From contig MNCI01025116.1 of assembly GCA_015680685.1 (NCBI GenBank), positions 394,128 to 458,127 of the forward strand: a stretch of 64,000 nucleotides of DNA. Direction: 5' to 3'. A program made the translations under genes and the position numbers. Shown piece after piece: positions 1 to 10,565 of this stretch; within the stretch, counting starts at the first letter, position 1; the number at the start of each line of letters is the position of its first letter. Source of the stretch: Gnetum montanum. Its lineage: Eukaryota; Streptophyta; Gnetopsida; Gnetales; Gnetaceae. The notes below the pieces were generated by a model, which saw only the letters and a list, made by a program, of their open reading frames with translations, was not told where the DNA came from and made no database searches.

Positions 1-181
1 ATACCTCAGACTTGCTTAACCATACACCGTGACACATACAAGCAAGCCTGGGAAGACAACGAACGATTAACCCCAAGTGTTTCTTGTGGCGTTAAGGCAT
101 TTAGTCTGCGGAGTTCGACCGGATCGCGCGTGCACGCTCGTATTCGTATGGTGGAGTGTAGGGGTACCTCGCCACTCATCA
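1..181 (+). repeat. 3' part of a gypsy LTR (cut by window edge)
   Basis: The sequence matches the last ~180 bases of the LTRs ending at 38139 and 43015, and the partial LTR ending near 52092. Shared landmarks are the CTTAACCATAC block, the GGAAGACAA block, GGATCGCGCGTG and the terminal CTCGCCACTCATCA. No primer site follows. Instead, sequence like the 3' interior of element A follows at once. This LTR therefore probably belongs to another copy, mostly left of the window, that inserted into the interior of the element ending at 1682. Confidence 0.75.
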
Positions 182-229
182 ACTGTGTAAGTGTTTGACA
201 TTGAAAGCAAATAGTTCGCTACCTAGTTT

Positions 230-490
230 TTCAATGTCAAGGAGTTATTTCTAGTGATCTCATGTCCTTGGGATGTGCCTATTCCAACCCACATTGAGGA
301 AGCTATGTGGATGCTACATGATCTTAGGAGTTAGGAGGAGAAAATGAGAGCATCGCTAGATGCTTTTCACCTCCCACTTGAAGTTGTAGTAGTAGTAGGA
401 AAACCATAGCCGCCTCAACCACCACTAGCACATGAAGCCAATAAAGGTTCCTTGGAGCCTCAAGAACCACCACCACCTAGAACCATTTGA
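230..490 (+). pseudogene. C-terminal remnant of a post-pol third ORF (gypsy)
   Basis: Read from about 230, this frame contains a stretch around CPWDVPIPTHIEEA, then EEKMRASLDAFHLPLEV, with in-frame stops. The same order appears at the end of the third ORF of element A (about 32020-32270: CPWDVPVLAHIGEA, then EEKMRALLEAFRLPPEV). It lies between the pol end and the purine tract of its element, and a proline-rich tail follows in both copies. Function is unknown. Conservation in two diverged copies suggests it was once a real protein. I see no membrane segment in this piece. Confidence 0.55.
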
Positions 491-728
491 TCTTCTCTAA
501 TAAGCTTCACATTATCAAGGAACATGTTGTCCAATTTTTAAAGAGTTATTTCACAATTTTCAATTTTGTATCCTAAACACCACCATTTTTGTAATGTGTT
601 GATCCATACACCTAAGAATCCCATTTTTTATCAAGTTAATCAAGTTTGTTTTATTGAAAGAAAAGTCAATCAATAATCCCATACCTTTCCAATTTTGTAA
701 AAGACTCAAGGATGAGTTTTCATTCAGT

Positions 729-738
729 CATGGGGGTA
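729..738 (+). promoter_or_regulatory. Polypurine tract before 3' LTR
   Basis: CATGGGGGTA lies directly before TGATGAG of the LTR. The identical string precedes the 3' LTR of element A at 32494-32503, after a similar lead (CAAGGA.. AGTTTTC..). It would prime plus-strand DNA synthesis during reverse transcription. Its presence shows that the LTR at 739 is a 3' LTR. Confidence 0.75.
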
Positions 739-1682
739 TGATGAGTCATTATTGGTTGGTTGCATTGATGAGGCCTCGTCAATGCAACTAACCACATTGA
801 CAAGGCCTCATCCATGAGGCCCTATTGATGCATATTAACCTGCATCGATGAAGCCTCATCAACATAGTATCTATCTATCACCTATAAATACACACCTACT
901 ACCCACATTTATGGGGAGTCTAGACTTTAGTAGTAGTGAAGCTCTTCCATTTTTTCCATTTGAAAGTTAGAATTTTTTCCCTAAGTGACCACAGTAGGAG
1001 TCATTGAGTGTATGAATTTTTATTTGAGCATTTTTGTACCTGAGCACAATAGTTTGTGCAGCAATAACGATGAGCTTTTTGATAAACCTTATAGCACTTT
1101 ACATAGATTAGCTCTTTCAATTATGCATTCAATGTTTTCAATTATCTATTAATTATTCTTAATTATTTTTCAAATATTTTCTAGCAATTTGGTTAATGAG
1201 ATCATTAAGCTAGATAGAGTAAATACATAAGTACAACCACTTCGAGCATAACATGTATTCACTTGGTAATCCTAGTAGTGTTATTGCTAGGTATGCCCAG
1301 TAGCATAGCGTTTGGTCATCCAGTAATGGATACATGGGTTCAAGACATGTACAAAAAGTGGGAATGGATACTTATGTTAGGATTAGTTAAATAGTAGTTA
1401 ATTAATTAATTTAGATTAGTTAATCAAATTCCTTTTACCTACATTTTGAGCACCCAAAATATAAAGTACAAAATGATAAAAATTGGATGTCTTAGTTACA
1501 CTTAACCATAACTATATACATCACAAGTGTAATTGGGAAGACAAAAATTGAATTTAAGGCTAGATTCACTTCCTAAAAGGCTAATGCACTAAAAACAATA
1601 AATTCCATGGAATTCGACCGAGTCACGTTTGAACACTCCATGATTTTTATGGTTGGGCATAGGCGTACCTCGCCACTCATCA
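739..1682 (+). repeat. Gypsy 3' LTR (TGATGA...CTCATCA)
   Basis: This 944-bp LTR starts TGATGAG right after a purine tract and ends CTCGCCACTCATCA. A TATAAATA at 883-890 fits the U3 promoter position of the other LTRs. Between the 5' end and the TATA box lie three palindrome-like modules built on GAGGCCTC, including a 30-bp near-perfect palindrome at 759-788. The element inserted into the gag of a minus-strand relative, whose sequence resumes at 1683. Its 5' LTR is left of the window, so the target duplication cannot be checked. Confidence 0.8.
883..890 (+). promoter_or_regulatory. LTR TATA box
   Basis: TATAAATA sits about 145 bases into the LTR, downstream of the palindrome modules. TATAAATA occurs at the equivalent place in the LTRs at 21951, 37426 and 51408, which supports a role as the Pol II core promoter of the element. 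Confidence 0.55.
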
Positions 1683-2713
1683 CTAGGAAACAACTTTAAT
1701 TTCTACCACTCGTTCTCTATGTTCTTAAAGGCACATGCATCTTGGAAAGCTTGAAGATGATTCTATGAATCAAAGTTATATCCTCCTTCAAATCCGTGGA
1801 ATATTATTCATGTTTATCCATTTAATTCGACTATCTTTCACATGTCTTGTTGGGATTTTGGCTACCTCTGTGATGTTAAGCATACTCTAAGTAGAAAATA
1901 GAGGCTAATCAAGGTCTTGATCATGGTGCCTATGATGCCATCTACTACCCCTTCATTCATGGCAATGTGCCCCTCTTGAACGTCTATGCCCTTGATCTTG
2001 TCTATCTCGATGATCCCTTTGGTTATTTTGGTCTCATCAGTCATTTCATTCATTTTGATTACCTCCATCATAGTCTTGCATTCTACGATCATGGCCAGAG
2101 CTAGATGAAGAAGAAGATGAAGGGGAGGAGGAAGGAGAACCAACATCATCATGATGCCTACTAATGTCTCTTTGAAGATCAAGACCACGATCATGATCAT
2201 GCTTCTTATCTACATCCTTATCTTGACTTTCCCCTCTGGATCATTCTTTGTAAATTGTGGAGTGCAGATTTTGATTTTGACCTCCATCACCAAAGTCAAA
2301 GAGAGGAGTTTCATTGAACGGAAGATCTCCAAAGAAGGGTTCCTCACTAGCTTGTTGGTACAACAGGAATAGAGAATTATTAAGTCCTTTTTCCTTCAAC
2401 AATTCATAGCACTACTGGAGTTGCCAATTAGACATTATGCTTTGATGGGATGGTAATCCCTAGCATTAGCACCTTTCACAATATACTCCCCATGGTGTTC
2501 TTGAAGACCACATCGTGTAAGCATTTAATAGAGCATTCTAGGAGAAGAAGACATTTTCAGTTAGTAAATAAAAATCACACTATGCTCTAAGAATTTTTAT
2601 AGTAATGGTAAAATAGAATATGACTCTAAGGTTTGTTCCAATGATTTAAATATGTTTCACTAGGTCTTAGATAGTGCACGAAACAATGAAAAGGTTCTTA
2701 ATAATGGTGCCAA
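1683..2713 (-). pseudogene. Gypsy gag remnant and primer site, minus strand
   Basis: Read on the minus strand this matches the N-terminal and middle gag of the minus element C (48400-49700), including the TGTTGGGATT and GATGTTAAGCATAC landmarks. The coding is broken by many stops. At the right edge, complement of TTGGCACCATT marks a decayed tRNA-Asp primer site (about 2698-2713) directly beside the LTR at 2714. The left edge is cut exactly where the plus-strand LTR ends (1682). The rest of this minus element must therefore lie left of the window, beyond the inserted element. Confidence 0.65.
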
Positions 2714-3548
2714 TGTTGAGTAGTGAGGTACCCCTATGCCCAACCATACAAATCACTAAGGAATTACACACGATCCGCTTGAATTTTGTGGACCTATAGT
2801 TATCTAATGCACTAGCTCTTCTAGAAAGTGAAATAGATGTTGAGAATGTTCATTGTCTTCCAAACTACAAATGTGAAGTTCAAGGGTATGATTTTAAGTG
2901 TAATTGAGGTATATGATTTTTTTTATTCTATATTTTATGAGTTTGATCACCTACAACAAGAATGAAAGGTAAAGTAATTACAAATATAATTCATCTATTG
3001 CTTAGCTAGCCTAACACAAGTAACTGCCCCACTTTCCTAGACACATCTTGAACACATATAGCACTACTAGGCTACCAAACATTAAGCATTGTTGGGTTAC
3101 CAAGTACTATATGAATGCTTGAGGTGGTCATTCTTGTGTTCATTAACTATTGGAATAAATTTCTTAACTCAAATGCATTAAAATAAAGAGCATAAAAGTA
3201 AAATGAAATAAAGAAAATATTAAGCTATTCTCAGTGCTACAAGGATTGTCAAAAGAGTTCATTTTATTCCCATCACACTGCTGCACTCAGGTACATCAAT
3301 GCTTGAACAAAGAACTGTACACACTTAGACTCCTTTTGTAGGCACTCAGAAAATATTTTAACTTTGAGAAATGGCAAGAGCTTCACTACTCTAACTAAGA
3401 AAGACCAAAAATTGACATGAAAACTAGAGCTTAGATGTAGTATTTATAGCCTTGGGGTATATACCTTGACATCATGTATGCAATGTTGCAACTGGACCCT
3501 GACGTCATGTATGTGACGTTGTGGTTGACATCAAACACATGTTCATCA
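2714..3548 (-). repeat. Gypsy 5' LTR, minus strand
   Basis: On the minus strand this starts TGATGAAC at 3548 and ends near 2714 with a slightly mutated terminus (CTCAACA for CTCATCA). The conserved GGTTGGGCATAGGGGTACCTC block is present near its 3' end. A primer site follows in the minus direction, so it is a 5' LTR. The first ~100 bases carry TGACGTCA-like modules (3470-3530). LTR length is 835 bp, close to the two LTRs of element C (839 and 874). Confidence 0.75.
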
Positions 3549-3587
3549 GTTGTGTATGGAGACGATGTTAAGAGGTATTGATTATGG

Positions 3588-5427
3588 GATCCTACTAACC
3601 ATAAAATCATCTACTATAGAGATATATTTTTTCCTGAAACCTATAATATCATTAAGCAAGACATAAAAGTTGAATAGGAACAAATAAATGTACCTAATAG
3701 TTAGCTAATTGAGTTGAAGATTTAGTCATCATCAAATAAACAACAAAAGGAGCATTAGTTACTTGAAGAAGGTTTGTTAGATGAAGAAATAGAAAAAAAT
3801 ACTATTTCATAGCCTCTAAGAAGATCTGCACAAGTGTTCCTCCTAAGAAATTTTATGATTATGTTACATTTGCATTATTTTCAGATGGAACAAAACTAGA
3901 CACATATCAAGAAGCTAGAGAAGATGCTTCTAGTTCTAAATTAAAAGAAGCAATGTAAGAGGAGATTGATTCTTTAGAGAAAAATGAAACATGCATTTTG
4001 GTGGAGCTTCCAAAAGGTAGAAAAGCTATTACCTATAAATGGATCTACAAATTAAAGAAAATAGTTGATGGTGAATTTGACAAGTACAAAGTAAGACTGG
4101 CAACAAAAGGTTATTCACAAAAGGAAGGTATAGGTTTCACAGAAATTTTTTCACTAGTTATAAAATTAGTTTCTATTCAAATTTTGTTAGCTCTATTTGT
4201 TTTATTTGATGTGTGAAATTAGAACAAGTAAATGTAAAAAGAGCATTCCTACATGGTTACTTAGATGATGAAATATATATGAAACAAACAAAAAGTTTTG
4301 TACAAATAGGCAAGGATGATTTTGTTTGCAATATCAAGAAGTCATTGTATGACCTAAAGCTTTGATTCTTTCATGTTGAACCATAATTTCCAAAAAAAGT
4401 GAATATGATCATTATGTATATTTTAAATTTAGTGCCAATGACATATTTGTAGTATTGATCTTATATGTTGATGACATGCTTATTTCAAGCCAAAGTATGT
4501 TGGAAATCAAATAGTTAAAGTATTAATTATCTAGGACATTTAATATGAAAGATCTAGGAGTAGCAAATTAAATCTCAGACATAGAGATACATAGAGATAG
4601 AAGAAATGGAAAACTATGGTTTTCATAAGAAAACTATATTAAGAACATCCTCATGCATTTTAATATGATAGATTTAAACTTCTCAGTACCCCTTTGCTAC
4701 TCATTTCAAGCTTTTTTCGAATTTAAGTCCTAGTTTAAAAGAAGAAAAGCAATATATGTCTTATGTACCTTATGCAAATGTAGTAGGAAGTTTAATGTAT
4801 GTCATGATATGTACAAGATCAAATATTTCTTTTGTAGTTAGAATTATTAGTAAATTTATGGAAAATCCTAGTAAAAGCCATTAGGCAACAATAAAATGGA
4901 TGCTTTGCTATTCAAAGTGCACTAAGAATTATTATATCACCTATAATAAAGATAATAGTAAGATTATGATTTTTGTTGATTATAATTATGTAGGTAACTT
5001 AGATAAGAGCAGATCCATCACAGGTTATGTCTTTACTCTTGCAACAGGTCCAATTAGTTGGATGTCAAAATTACAATATGTTGTAGCATTGTCTACCACT
5101 AAAGCAGAGTACATGGTTACTATAGAAGCTTGCAAGGAAGCTATTTCATTGCAAGGCATATTGGGTGAGTTGGACAACGAAAAAGAAAAATGTTAAAATA
5201 TTTTGTGATAATCAAAGTGCTATATATTTAGCCAAAAATCCAATTCATCATAGTAGAACAAAACATATTCGCCCCAAATATCATTGGATAAGAAAAGTTA
5301 TTGAAGAAGGTGGAGCATTCCTTGAGAAAATTCATACAAGTTAAAATTGTGCAGATATGTTGATAAAGCTAGTACTATTGGAGAAATTCAAGTCATTCTT
5401 GGACTTCTTAAGCTTGCAGAAAAGGTG
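3588..5427 (+). pseudogene. Ty1/copia pol 3' half (integrase tail, RT, RNase H)
   Basis: Domains run in copia order. The integrase tail is WDPTNHKIIYYRDIFF at about 3590-3650. The RVT_2 reverse transcriptase begins near 3998 (KGRKAITYKWIYKLKK, then KVRLATKGYSQKEG), continues with KRAFLHGYLDDEIYM, and has catalytic YVDD at 4464-4475. RNase H is at 4960-5345 (SRSITGYVFTLATGPISW, ALSTTKAEYM, then FCDNQSAIYLAKNPI and HSRTKHI). Stops and frameshifts separate these blocks, so the gene is dead. Gag, protease and the integrase core are missing. The 5' break lies beside the gypsy LTR at 3548. Confidence 0.85.
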
Positions 5428-5462
5428 ATGAAAATTTTTAGGCAAGACAAAGTGAGTTTGTT

Positions 5463-5509
5463 CTCAAGGTGAAGATTGTTGAGTTGACAACAAGTTATCT
5501 GATTTTTTT
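5463..5509 (+). repeat. Copia purine tract and 33-bp LTR stub
   Basis: CTCAAGGTGAAGAT followed by TGTTGAG has the usual form of a copia purine tract and LTR start, placed just after the RNase H end at 5427. Only about 33 bases of that LTR remain before the LTR of a different copia family starts at 5510. I read this as the second element having inserted into, or recombined with, the 3' LTR of the first. Confidence 0.45.
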
Positions 5510-6656
5510 TGTTGACCTTTTAGTATGTCAAAACATTAAGAAAATGGAGAACAAGGTTGTTTGTGTGGTTGTTGTGTTTATAGCCTACGAGCTTGGATTT
5601 GGACATAAGGAGAGCTCAAGGTCATCTATAAAAAAGAAAGTGGAAATTAAAAAAGCATGGACAAGGAATGAAGATTTCAAAGTGCAGAGGAAACTTAAGC
5701 AAGACATCTCCAAGAAATAGTAGATGTCTTGGCTAAAGTAAAGGAAAATAAATAAATAAAATTCCCTAATGTCAAAGATGTCTTGGCTAAATGGAAAGTT
5801 TCTTAGATGAAGACATCTTTAAAAAATAGCAGACATCTTTCTAGTCAAAAAGACATCTTCATAAAGACATCTCTATAAAGACATCTTTCTAGTAGAGAAG
5901 ACATCTTTCCTAAATGAAGGTTTGATGTAAAAAGACATCTCAACCTCGAAGAAGATGTTTCTAGTGATCATTGAATAGTTGTTGCATGAATTCTGAGATG
6001 ATTTTAGAAACATATTGGCTATAAGAAGACTTCATTCCATTCGGAAATGTGCAAGCATTATATACTATCAAGTGTCATTGTGAAGAAATCATTGATATCA
6101 TCATTCTCTTATTATTTCTCCTCATTGTAGTCATTGCCCCTCATTGTACTATCTTTTGTCTATTATAATTAGTTAAAGTGAGCTATACCTCAAAGTCTAG
6201 TGATTAACAAACTTAGTTGCATTCATTTTTTGTAATTGTTGTTCTCTTTAGTTGTCCTACAGGGTTGATGTGCTTCTTGTGGCATCTTGCTTGAGCTTGT
6301 TGGGATCCTACAGGATTGAGTGTTGGTGTAGTGTCATCACACTCTAGAGCGAAGCTCAATTTGTAGAGGTTGTGGAACCTAGAAACCACATTCAAAGCTT
6401 GTTGGAACCTTGTGGTGTTGAGTGGATTCATTGCATCAAATTACTTCGAAGAGGAGCTTAGAGCTTGTACAAGGTATGGTACCCTTCAAACCACATTTTA
6501 AGAGCAATAAAGTCTAAAGGTGTGCTAGCAAACTACTCACCAAGTGTGGACTACCCAAGTTCAAGAACCACATTAATTTTTCTATGTGCTTTGTGTAAAA
6601 GAATTTTTAATTTTGGGAACTTATTCATCTCCCCTTTCTAAATTGAATGATTCTCA
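5510..6656 (+). repeat. Copia 5' LTR
   Basis: It begins TGTTGACCTTTTAGTATG and ends near TTCATCTCCCC...TCTCA. It pairs with 9447-10565 along its whole length, for example in the ATGGAGAACAAGGTTGTTT, GTTGATGTGCTTCTTGTGG and GGAACTTATTCATCTCCC blocks. The U3 part holds ten AGACATCT/AGATGTCT octamers between 5702 and 5940. In this copy no octamer keeps a central CG. Confidence 0.75.
5702..5940 (+). promoter_or_regulatory. Array of AGACRTCT octamers in LTR U3
   Basis: Ten copies of AGACATCT or its complement AGATGTCT occur in 240 bases (for example 5702, 5722, 5776, 5811, 5831, 5851, 5865, 5879, 5899, 5933). The partner LTR keeps AGACGTCT, a perfect palindrome with a GACGTC core like plant bZIP C-box sites. 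The decayed copies here fit CpG loss. A promoter/enhancer role is inference. Confidence 0.4.
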
Positions 6657-6658
6657 AG

Positions 6659-6672
6659 TGGTATTGGAGCCT
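6659..6672 (+). promoter_or_regulatory. Copia primer binding site (tRNA-iMet type)
   Basis: TGGTATTGGAGCCT begins two bases after the LTR end. The usual plant copia site complementary to initiator tRNA-Met reads TGGTATCAGAGC, so this copy has two substitutions. The position directly after the LTR fixes 5510-6656 as the 5' LTR. Confidence 0.7.
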
Positions 6673-6708
6673 AGTACTCTTTTTCATCATCAACTTCAAG
6701 AGTGAATA

Positions 6709-7480
6709 ATGGAGAAGATATCTTATACAAAGTTACCAATGTTTGATGGATTCAACTTCACCTATTGGAAAGCTAGGATACAAGGATTCTTCAACTCCAC
6801 TTGTTGACATCTCCACTAGAACCATCAAGCCCTGCAAAAAAAGCTCACAAGAGGAGAAAGATAAGTTTATGTTTGACTTAAAAGCCAAAAATTATTTATA
6901 TCATGCTTAAAGAAATTTAAGTTTAATAGAGTAGCAAGTTGTAAAACAACCAAAGAAATTTGGTAAACATTAAAAGCTACTTATGAAGGAACCTCTATTA
7001 TTAAATAATCTAAATTGTTAGTTTTTCAAAGCAAATATGATAAGCTTAAAATGAGAGAACGTGAGAAAATAAGAGATTACTTGTCTAGAGAAAATGATAT
7101 TATTGTAGCCATTAGAGGTATCAATAAAAATTTTCCTGAGAGCAATGTCATCATTAAAATGATTAGAACACTTCAGTCAGAGTTCAAAACAAAGGTCATA
7201 GCCATGGGGGAAATTAGAGATTTTTCAACTCTAAAATTTGAAGAGCTTGAAAGTGCTCTACAAGGTTAAAATGATGAAAGGTATAGTGAATTATGAGAAG
7301 AGATTCTCATTCCTTCATTACTTAATTGGAAAGGTGAGCAAATTTTTGAATAGAAAACTTGATGCAATTCACATTGAGTTAAAAGGAGAAATCTCATACA
7401 TAAGAGCTAAGATTCAGCAACTAACCCCTTTTAACAAGGATTGTAGATATCTTCTAGGAGGAGAAACACACAAAAGTTAA
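6709..7480 (+). pseudogene. Copia gag (UBN2-type), broken
   Basis: The start ATG at 6709 gives MEKISYTKLPMFDGFNF followed by YWKARI, the normal N-terminus of plant copia gag (DUF4219-like). Stops follow within about 35 codons. The UBN2 core is readable at 7015-7269, with KYDKLKMREREKIRDYLSR, MIRTLQSEFKTKV and FEELESALQG. A shifted frame continues to 7480. A weak knuckle-like SCQKGYSKN lies near 7660. The protein would coat element RNA in virus-like particles. It cannot be made from this copy. Confidence 0.75.
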
Positions 7481-9446
7481 CCTAGGAATGAAAATGAAGA
7501 AAAAGGCTCATAAGAGGGTACAAACTCAAGCACCAGCATAATCAAGTTTGATAATTTTATTTGTAAGATAATAATTTTTTTTTCAAAAATTATGGTAGTA
7601 AAAAAATCTTGGTTATTATCATGATGATCAAAATAAGATTGATGCTTGGTCTTGTCAAAAAGGTTATAGTAAGAATATTTTGTAGACAAAAATGGCTGAG
7701 AATGAAAAGAAATGGAGAATTAAAAATTTCCTCAAAGACACAAATTATCCAATAAGTGATTATGAAGAACATCATCAATTAGAATCATCATACAAAAGAT
7801 CTAATGTAAGTGAACCAAAAGGTAAGGAGGTACTTCATGATAGAGGACCTCATCTCAAACTTCATTAATCTTCATACTCTCTATTACAAGAAAGGTAAGT
7901 AAAGGTAAGTTTCTATCTCATTGCTTGCTAAATTTGATGAATTCTAAATTATTTTTGACATATAAGGAATGTTTTCTCTTGATCAGATCTTATAAGAGAA
8001 TATTTCTTTTGAATAATTTGTTGTAGTATTCTTCATCTACATGTTTTTCTAAAATTTTGTGGTGTGGCATTTAAAGTAAATTTATTGGATACTTACTTTG
8101 GTTGCATTCACAATGAACTATACATTGTTATATTCCATTTGAATATTCAAGATTTTAAATTGGTTTCTTTAATAAAATTCATGAATCTTTTTAAGAACCT
8201 TTTTCAGAAGAACTATCAGTACTAATAGGAGAATCTGGTCTCCACACTTGATTTTAACATTGGTTTGGAGGGTTGGTACTTTGATGAGAAAAGATTAAGT
8301 TGAACTAAAAAGAACTTTAGAATCTGCACTTTTGCAAGAGGAGCCTATACCTAATTATCAATTATCATTTAAGGAGGCAACAATATAGGGGAAGTTATTT
8401 GATGCTTTTACTAGAAAGGCATTATAGTAGCAAAACTTCATTTCAACTCTCCCTCATCAAAAAATGAGCAAAGGAAAGCCTTTGTTCTAGTAATATTTTA
8501 TGATTTTTTTAAAAGGAAGATCATTATTGGTAAATGCTCCTAAAAATTTCATAACCTAACTTGAGAGCTCTTTTGATTCTATTTTTTTTAAGTACCTAAG
8601 ATTCTTAGTGCATATTTATTGAGAAGTACTCTAATTGGTACTTGAAATGGTGTTCCCACTTTCTCTTAAGAAAACCTAAAGTATATCTATATATAGAGAT
8701 ATTTTTTTGGCTAAGTAAATGTTTGGTTTTGGTTGCTCTTTTATAGATTTAGTGTGTTAGAATGTGTTTCTTTATCTGGTATCATGATTTTACATGTTTT
8801 TAACTTCTTGTATTAAGAAATTCTACCTTGTGTTAATATGTCATGTTCACTTCATTAAAAAGTACTTATAAGAGGATATTTTTGGTAGTGTCAGATTATT
8901 TAGTTTTGTGAATGTATGTGCACAATGTGATTACCTTTTTATATATGTATGATTCTATATGCTTATGGAAAAATCATCTTTTCTAAAAAGTCTTAAGTTA
9001 AACCTTCTCATATATTGTAATTTGCATAGTTTCAATTTGGATTTGCTATTTAATTGATTGCTCAAAAGGCTCCTTGGTTTTGAGATAAGATATTCATTGA
9101 AAATCCTATACCTACTATGAATCTTGGGGTGAATAGATAAAGGGTTGTTCGTGATATAAACAATTTTACTTTATTAACCCTGTGGAATGTCTAAATGTTG
9201 AATCATTTTTGCATATTCTTGAACTAGTTAACTTTGCTACAGATCCTTTCATGAGAAGTGATTCACATGTAATGACTTTCTATATGCTTTTATTCTAAAA
9301 TGATATATCCTTAGTAATAAATTTTGCACCCTTTTTGTTCATATCCAAAAAAGGGAGAAGTGCTTAATGGCCATATTATGATTATTATATTGAGATTTTA
9401 CTAACCCATTTTCTTTTGTTTTGGACATTACCAAAAAGGGAAATAT
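7481..9446 (+). other. Non-coding interior of the gag-only copia element
   Basis: This 1.97-kb AT-rich stretch has no RT, integrase or protease motif in any frame that I can see. It ends with two purine-rich blocks (AAAAAAGGGAGAAG near 9345 and CCAAAAAGGGAAAT near 9431), the second directly before the 3' LTR. It occupies the place of pol, so either pol was deleted or the lineage never carried it. Confidence 0.6.
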
Positions 9447-10565
9447 TGTTGACCTTTTAGTATGTCAAAACATTAAGGAAAATGGAGAACAAGGTTGTTT
9501 ATGTAAATGTTGTGTTTATAGCCAAAGAACTTTGATTTGGACAAAAGAGAGCCCATGGACATCTATAAGAAAGTAAGCAAAAATTTAAAAATCATGGATA
9601 AGGAATGAAGATTTAAAAGTGTAGATGAAACTTAACAAAGACGTCTCCAAGAAACAATAGACGTCTTCGCTGAAGCAAAGGAAATTAGTAAAGACATCTC
9701 CCTAATGTTAAAGACGTCTTGGCCAAATGGAAGATGGCTTAAAAAAAGACATCTTTGAAAAATAGCAAACATCTTTTTGGTGAAAAAGACATCTTTAGGA
9801 AGATATCTTTGCAAAGGCATTTTTCCAATAGAGAATATGTCTCTCCCAAATGAAGGTTTGATGCAGAAAGATGTCTTAGCCTCGAAGAAGACATCTCCAA
9901 TGACCATTAAATAGTCATTGCATGAATTCCAAGGTGATTTCAAAAACATATTGGCTATAAGAAGGCTTCATTCCATTGGAAAATGTGTAAGCATTGTATA
10001 CTATAAAGTGTCATTGTTAAGCAATCATTGTTATGATCATTTGTTATTGCTCCTCATTGTACAATCTTTTGGTTGCTATAATTGGTCAAAATGAGTTGTA
10101 CCTTAAAGTATAAGGATTAGCAAACTTAGTTGCATTCATTCTTTGTAATTGTTCTTCTCTTTAGTTGCCCTATTGAGTTGATGTGCTTCTTGTGGAAGGC
10201 ATCTTGCTTGAGCCTGTCAAGATCCTATGAGATTAAGTGTTAATGTAGTGTCATAACACTCTGGAGTAGAGGCCAAGTTGTAAAGGTTGTGGGATCCTAG
10301 AAATCACATTCTAAGCTTGTCAAAACCTTGTAAGGTTGAGTGGATTCATTGCATCGAATCACTCCAAAGCAAAGCTTAGAGCTTGTATAGGGTGTGGTGC
10401 CCTTCAAACCACACTTTGAGAACAATAGGTGTGCTAGTGAACGATCCTTTGAGTGTGGACTACCCAAGTTGGGGGACCACATTAATTTTTGTGTGTGCTT
10501 TGTTTCAAATAATTTTTAATTTAGGGAACTTATTCATCTCCCCCTTGAAAGTTCAATGATCCTCA
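9447..10565 (+). repeat. Copia 3' LTR
   Basis: It starts TGTTGACCTTTTAG straight after the purine tract and ends CCTCA at 10565. It is 1119 bp against 1147 bp for the partner. Octamer sites in U3 include three intact AGACGTCT copies (9639, 9659, 9712) plus decayed ones (9692, 9748, 9787). Differences from the 5' LTR are spread along its length, so the insertion is old. Confidence 0.75.

Larger units (their letters stand above)
5510..10565 (+). mobile_element. Gag-only copia retrotransposon with two LTRs
   Basis: Two similar LTRs (5510-6656 and 9447-10565) bracket a 2.8-kb interior. The interior holds a tRNA-iMet-like primer site at 6659, a broken UBN2-type gag (6709-7480), about 1.9 kb with no recognisable coding, and a purine tract CCAAAAAGGGAAAT at about 9431-9444. 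That tract form, within TTTTGTTTTGGACATTACC, is typical of Angela/SIRE-type copia elements. No protease, integrase or RT is present. The copy therefore looks non-autonomous or deleted. Flanks are T-rich (TTTTT left, TTTGT right), so the target duplication is uncertain. Confidence 0.75.

Noticed and set aside
1862-2372. Overlapping short frames on both strands
   Set aside because: They fall in the minus-strand gag remnant and show only its low-complexity Met/Ile-rich antisense composition.
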